Shown in pieces: positions 60,952 through 64,000 of a stretch of DNA of 64,000 nucleotides. Made by a program: the position numbers and the translations under genes. Source of the DNA: Clitopilus passeckerianus (taxonomy: Eukaryota; Basidiomycota; Agaricomycetes; Agaricales; Entolomataceae); the NCBI GenBank assembly GCA_944990035.1, contig CALYLX010000016.1:210580-274579 (forward strand), read 5' to 3'. How positions within the stretch are numbered: position 1 is the stretch's first letter; each line of letters begins with the position of its first letter. The notes beneath the pieces were generated by a model. The model saw only the letters and a list, made by a program, of their open reading frames with translations, was not told the origin of the DNA and did no database searches.

Positions 60952-62710
60952 ATGAAGAACCCCACGAGCTCCGCTGAAGGTTGTGAGGTTCGTAACAACA
61001 GAAGGCGTCACCAACCCTCGTCCAGCTCGCACCGCGCCAACCAGTCCAGCGCCTCGGAGAACTCGGAGACGAACCATAACCACAGGAGAGTCGGCGCGAA
61101 TGCACGTCAGAATGGGTCTGATAAAGAGCTGAAGCGCTATTGCGATTCAAAGACGCCTTGGATGCTGCAGGTTCCTCTTGACCAACAATACAGTACAGTG
61201 AACCAGAGGTACGTGTCTTTGCTAGAACTATAGCGGGTAGAGCTCACGGCATTCCTTAATGCAGGCTACATAGCGAAGTGGTGGCGTTTGCTACTTATTG
61301 CTTGCCAACTATAGCAGAACAGAACGCAGTGGAAACTATCAAAACCTCCATACGTCGAGTCATCGACACTCGTTTCCGCCAGGCAGAAGTACATATCTTT
61401 GGGAGCTTTTCAACTGGACTTTCACTACCTTCTAGGTAAGAGATCCTTATCCTATCGTTAGTCTCATTTTAACAGCCGTTTTTGCAGTGATATTGACGTG
61501 GCCATTGCAGTCCCCAACCTCCCAGAATCGGCCGTCAAGAGTTGCCTCTTTCAAATTTCCTCTCGCCTGCGGAACTCAGGCATCGCAGAAACGAGCTTCG
61601 TCAATCATCGTGCTCGAGCACCCATCATTGCGCTGAAGACGAATGAAGCTTATGGCTCCTTCGACATGGATATTGGAATCAACAACGCCGCTGGGGTGGA
61701 AGCAATTGAAGTCGTAAAGGAGTACGTTGCAACGACGCCTGCGCTTCGGCCTCTCGTGTTGGTCATGAAAGGCTTCCTGGCCTTGAGGGAGATGAACGAT
61801 CCAGCCAAGGGAGGCTTGGGTAGCTATCCACTAATATGCATGTCAATATTTCTGCTCAAGGTGTGTCCCTTTTATCTCGAGTTCCCGCCTTTATTGACCA
61901 CGCGTTCGTTTTCCTAGAGCAATCCTTATAATGTACCTCAAGACTGTATAGACGACCCGGAAGGCTCAGAGTCTCTCGGCCGCTTGGTCATCGACTTTTT
62001 GAAGTATTATGGGACGGAGTTCCCATACCAAACTTCGTATATTTCTGTATCGGAGACCTTCGAATTGAAGGAGAAGGCCACTCCATCCGAGTCCTTGTCA
62101 CTCCGGTGCTTGATATACCCAGGTTCGTCCACAATTACAAATGACCTTGTTTCTTTCTCTAAACGTCTTCACAGAAAATGAGGTTGCCAAATCCATATCC
62201 AGGTACAGCAACCTGGCAGAAGCGTTCAGGGAGGGTTACAGGGCCCTTCACCAGCTAACTCCTCAAGAAGCAAGCAGTAAAGACAGTCTTCTGGGCAAGA
62301 TTGTGTCCTTTGATACCGATGTTCGTCGACCTTTTCCCCTCCTCTAGCTTTGCCATTGATCCTGTACTCAGGTGCTTCGCCGTCGGGAAATGATTGAAAA
62401 GAGCTTCACTGCTAGCCCACGACATCCCAGTCTTCCCAGCCGGCCACAACAGGTCCCTCCGTCTCATTCTGGACCATCCTTGCTATCCCGCATTTCTATG
62501 GACACGAGATATGCTCCATCACCCCAATACCAACAACAACATGCGTACGACGGAAATGGAATGTCCTGGCAGCGCCAACAACTTAATGGGCACTGGGCCC
62601 ACGACATGTATCACCAACAACAACAGCATTACGGATACGGCGGCTACAACCAGTATTATGGTGGCCAGCAGTATTCGGGTTATCAGAATTACCAATACGG
62701 ACGATACTAG
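60952..62710 (+). CDS. TRF4: Non-canonical poly(A) RNA polymerase, TRF4/PAPD5 type
   Basis: Exons 60952-61208, 61265-61435, 61488-61860, 61918-62122, 62175-62320, 62372-62710; 496 aa. Nuclear polymerase of the TRAMP complex, which oligoadenylates aberrant RNAs for exosome decay. A basic, Ser/Asn-rich N-terminus precedes the nucleotidyltransferase core: HIFGSFSTGLSLPSSDIDVA carries the first two catalytic Asp and FDMDIGINNAAGVEAI the third. The central domain has LALREMNDPAKGGLGSYPLI-type sequence and a PAP-associated region (LVIDFLKYYGTEFPYQ). The C-terminal exon is Gln/Tyr/Gly-rich (HYGYGGYNQYYGGQQYSGYQ), a prion-like tail. The start is the first ATG after an in-frame TAA; an upstream exon cannot be excluded. 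Confidence 0.88.
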
Positions 62711-63647
62711 CTTTAGACATTCCGGTGCTTGTTGTCGTATCGTTGCTCGTGGATTTTTCAAATATTCTCTTTTGATACCGTATCTCTCACTGTATAATGC
62801 CTTTTGCTCCTCGCTGAATTTTTCGCCGTTCGTGTAATTATATCGTAGCTCTGTTAATTGTGAATACTCTTATGGAGTTTTGCTTCAGCTGGTCAACTGG
62901 CAGAGCCTGAGTTGGAGCCTTTGCAAATTGCCATTTCTCTTGATGTGAAGATCGGCTCCTGTCTCTTGACCCCAGGGCCAGCGAGTAAAGACGGAAGTAT
63001 GATGTGTATTACAATGGATATAACATGTATGTTCGGAGTTTAAGGTAGATGTTGAGTATGGTACGGTAAACCAATGTGCGCAGATTAACGGAAAATGTTG
63101 GGTAAAATGTCGAGTATCAATATCTGAGAAAACAATCAATAAATGTGAATCAAGGGTAAAAGGATTGCAGGTTGTAAGGTATGGTTATGTTATGGAAAAA
63201 TGGAGGGAAAAAGTTTGTTTAGTAAAGTAATTGAATGTAATTGATGAAGGGAATAATAAAGGGGAATATATACGTGTAGAAGAGTAAAAGGAGATTAAAA
63301 AGGATGAGAGGAATATGAGATGGTGGATTCTTCCATGATGCAGGTAAGCTTCCGTAGCAGTGCGCGTATGTGGATGTGGATGAGTGAGTTGGGTGGTATG
63401 CAGGATGAGATGACGAAATGAGTGAGTGATGGGGCAGAGTGTATTGCAGATGCCCGAGATGGGATGAGATGAAGGACGGACAGCTGAGGGCGAATACAGG
63501 GAGACGAGGAGGAAGGAGAGGCGGTCATGTACAAGCACATTCTGTCGATATTGCACAGGTGGTCGTACAAGGGGGTAGTAGGGAGATACGGGCGGAGGTG
63601 TCGGGGAAATTCCAATATCCAACGGGCGGGAGTTGCAGGTATTTTAC
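62711..63647. other. TRF4 3' region and purine-rich tract
   Basis: From about 63180 to 63520 the + strand is strongly purine-biased (A/G), with GGATGAGATGA-like short repeats. Long minus-strand open frames here are by-products of this bias. Confidence 0.5.
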
Positions 63648-63879
63648 ATGGCTAGTGACAGCTTGACGGATTACCGTTCACGCCTCCTGTCCCCGAACGG
63701 GAGGTGAGGACACAGCCAGCTCACAGAGCCGTCTGAGCGGTGATTCCTGCAGGTCCATTTCCGTGCGAAGTGAGGATACGGCCATCCTAGATGCGTTATT
63801 TGCTGAACTCGAGAAAGGGCAGTCCCTGGCCCGGTTAAGGTTCTATAGCGAGGCGCATAGCGTCCACTACCGGAGCTGA
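63648..63879 (+). CDS. Small or window-truncated gene, unrecognised
   Basis: Two exons with good splice signals (63648-63703 and 63753-63879) join in phase to encode 60 aa including SEDTAILDALFAELEKGQSL, which looks like a helical coding sequence. It may be the 5' part of a longer gene continuing past the window, since a donor before the stop (GTCCAC near 63862) would extend it. No family recognised. Confidence 0.35.
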
Positions 63880-64000
63880 AGCTGCTGGTAATGGTGCGGA
63901 AGGAGGTGGGTGCTGAGGGGCGTGGGGAGATGGTGGAGATGGGCTCCGACGACGGCTTTCCGTTTTGTACTCTGTGTGCCTCAGGGGCAGGGGAGGTATC

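Noticed and set aside
63185..63622. Long minus-strand open frame (145 codons, Pro/Ser/His-rich)
   Set aside because: It is the complement of a purine-rich tract; composition, not coding, keeps it open.

Overview
The window reads as nuclear DNA of a filamentous basidiomycete, most likely an Agaricomycete. Genes are cut by many 48-65 nt introns with GT..AG ends. Coding exons can be extremely short. The lineage-typical families are present: F-box proteins with a Cys cluster, EF1B-gamma-class GSTs and Kre9/Knh1-type GPI proteins. No bacterial-style operons, CRISPR arrays or rRNA genes are visible. All gene models were built by hand from splice signals, reading-frame continuity and recognisable family motifs. 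Exon coordinates are therefore predictions, though for most genes the frame closes exactly across every intron.

Layout. 1-12.6 kb is gene-poor: a decayed tRNA-Val-like sequence, two broken F-box-family genes (about 2.9-5.0 kb on + and 7.1-8.4 kb on -), and a 1.3 kb segment bounded by 55-bp terminal inverted repeats. 12.6-22 kb holds RET2 (delta-COP) and three tandem GST paralogues, with an F-box gene between copies 2 and 3. 22.2-32.4 kb holds a 13-exon Kv-beta-like aldo/keto reductase (-), a secreted FAS1 protein, a Cys-rich protein of unknown function, the complex I 49-kDa subunit (-, 14 exons) and a divergent MRH-domain membrane protein. 34.5-48.8 kb holds NIF3, a TPX2-like spindle protein, an enoyl-CoA hydratase with a peroxisomal-type C-terminus, ATP23 and a Kre9/Knh1-type GPI protein. 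48.8-58.6 kb is mostly decayed DNA around a frameshifted glutaredoxin and DPM3. 58.6-62.7 kb holds two tandem copies of an unrecognised family and a TRF4-type poly(A) polymerase. The last kilobase has a purine-rich tract and a small, possibly truncated gene.

The genes are mostly unrelated housekeeping functions: COPI transport, complex I, assembly of the mitochondrial F1Fo ATP synthase, dolichol-phosphate-mannose synthesis, RNA surveillance and mitotic spindle. They are interspersed with fast-evolving lineage-specific families. The clearest cluster is the GST array, whose members share exon phase, exon length and a TATAAA box 85-96 bp before the start codon. The most striking single observation is a predicted 2-nt exon in the complex I 49-kDa gene. 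It is needed to keep a universally conserved C-terminus in frame. Other tiny coding exons are ATG-only in RET2, 10 and 14 nt in the 49-kDa gene, 16 nt in NIF3, 18 nt in glutaredoxin and 9 nt in ATP23.
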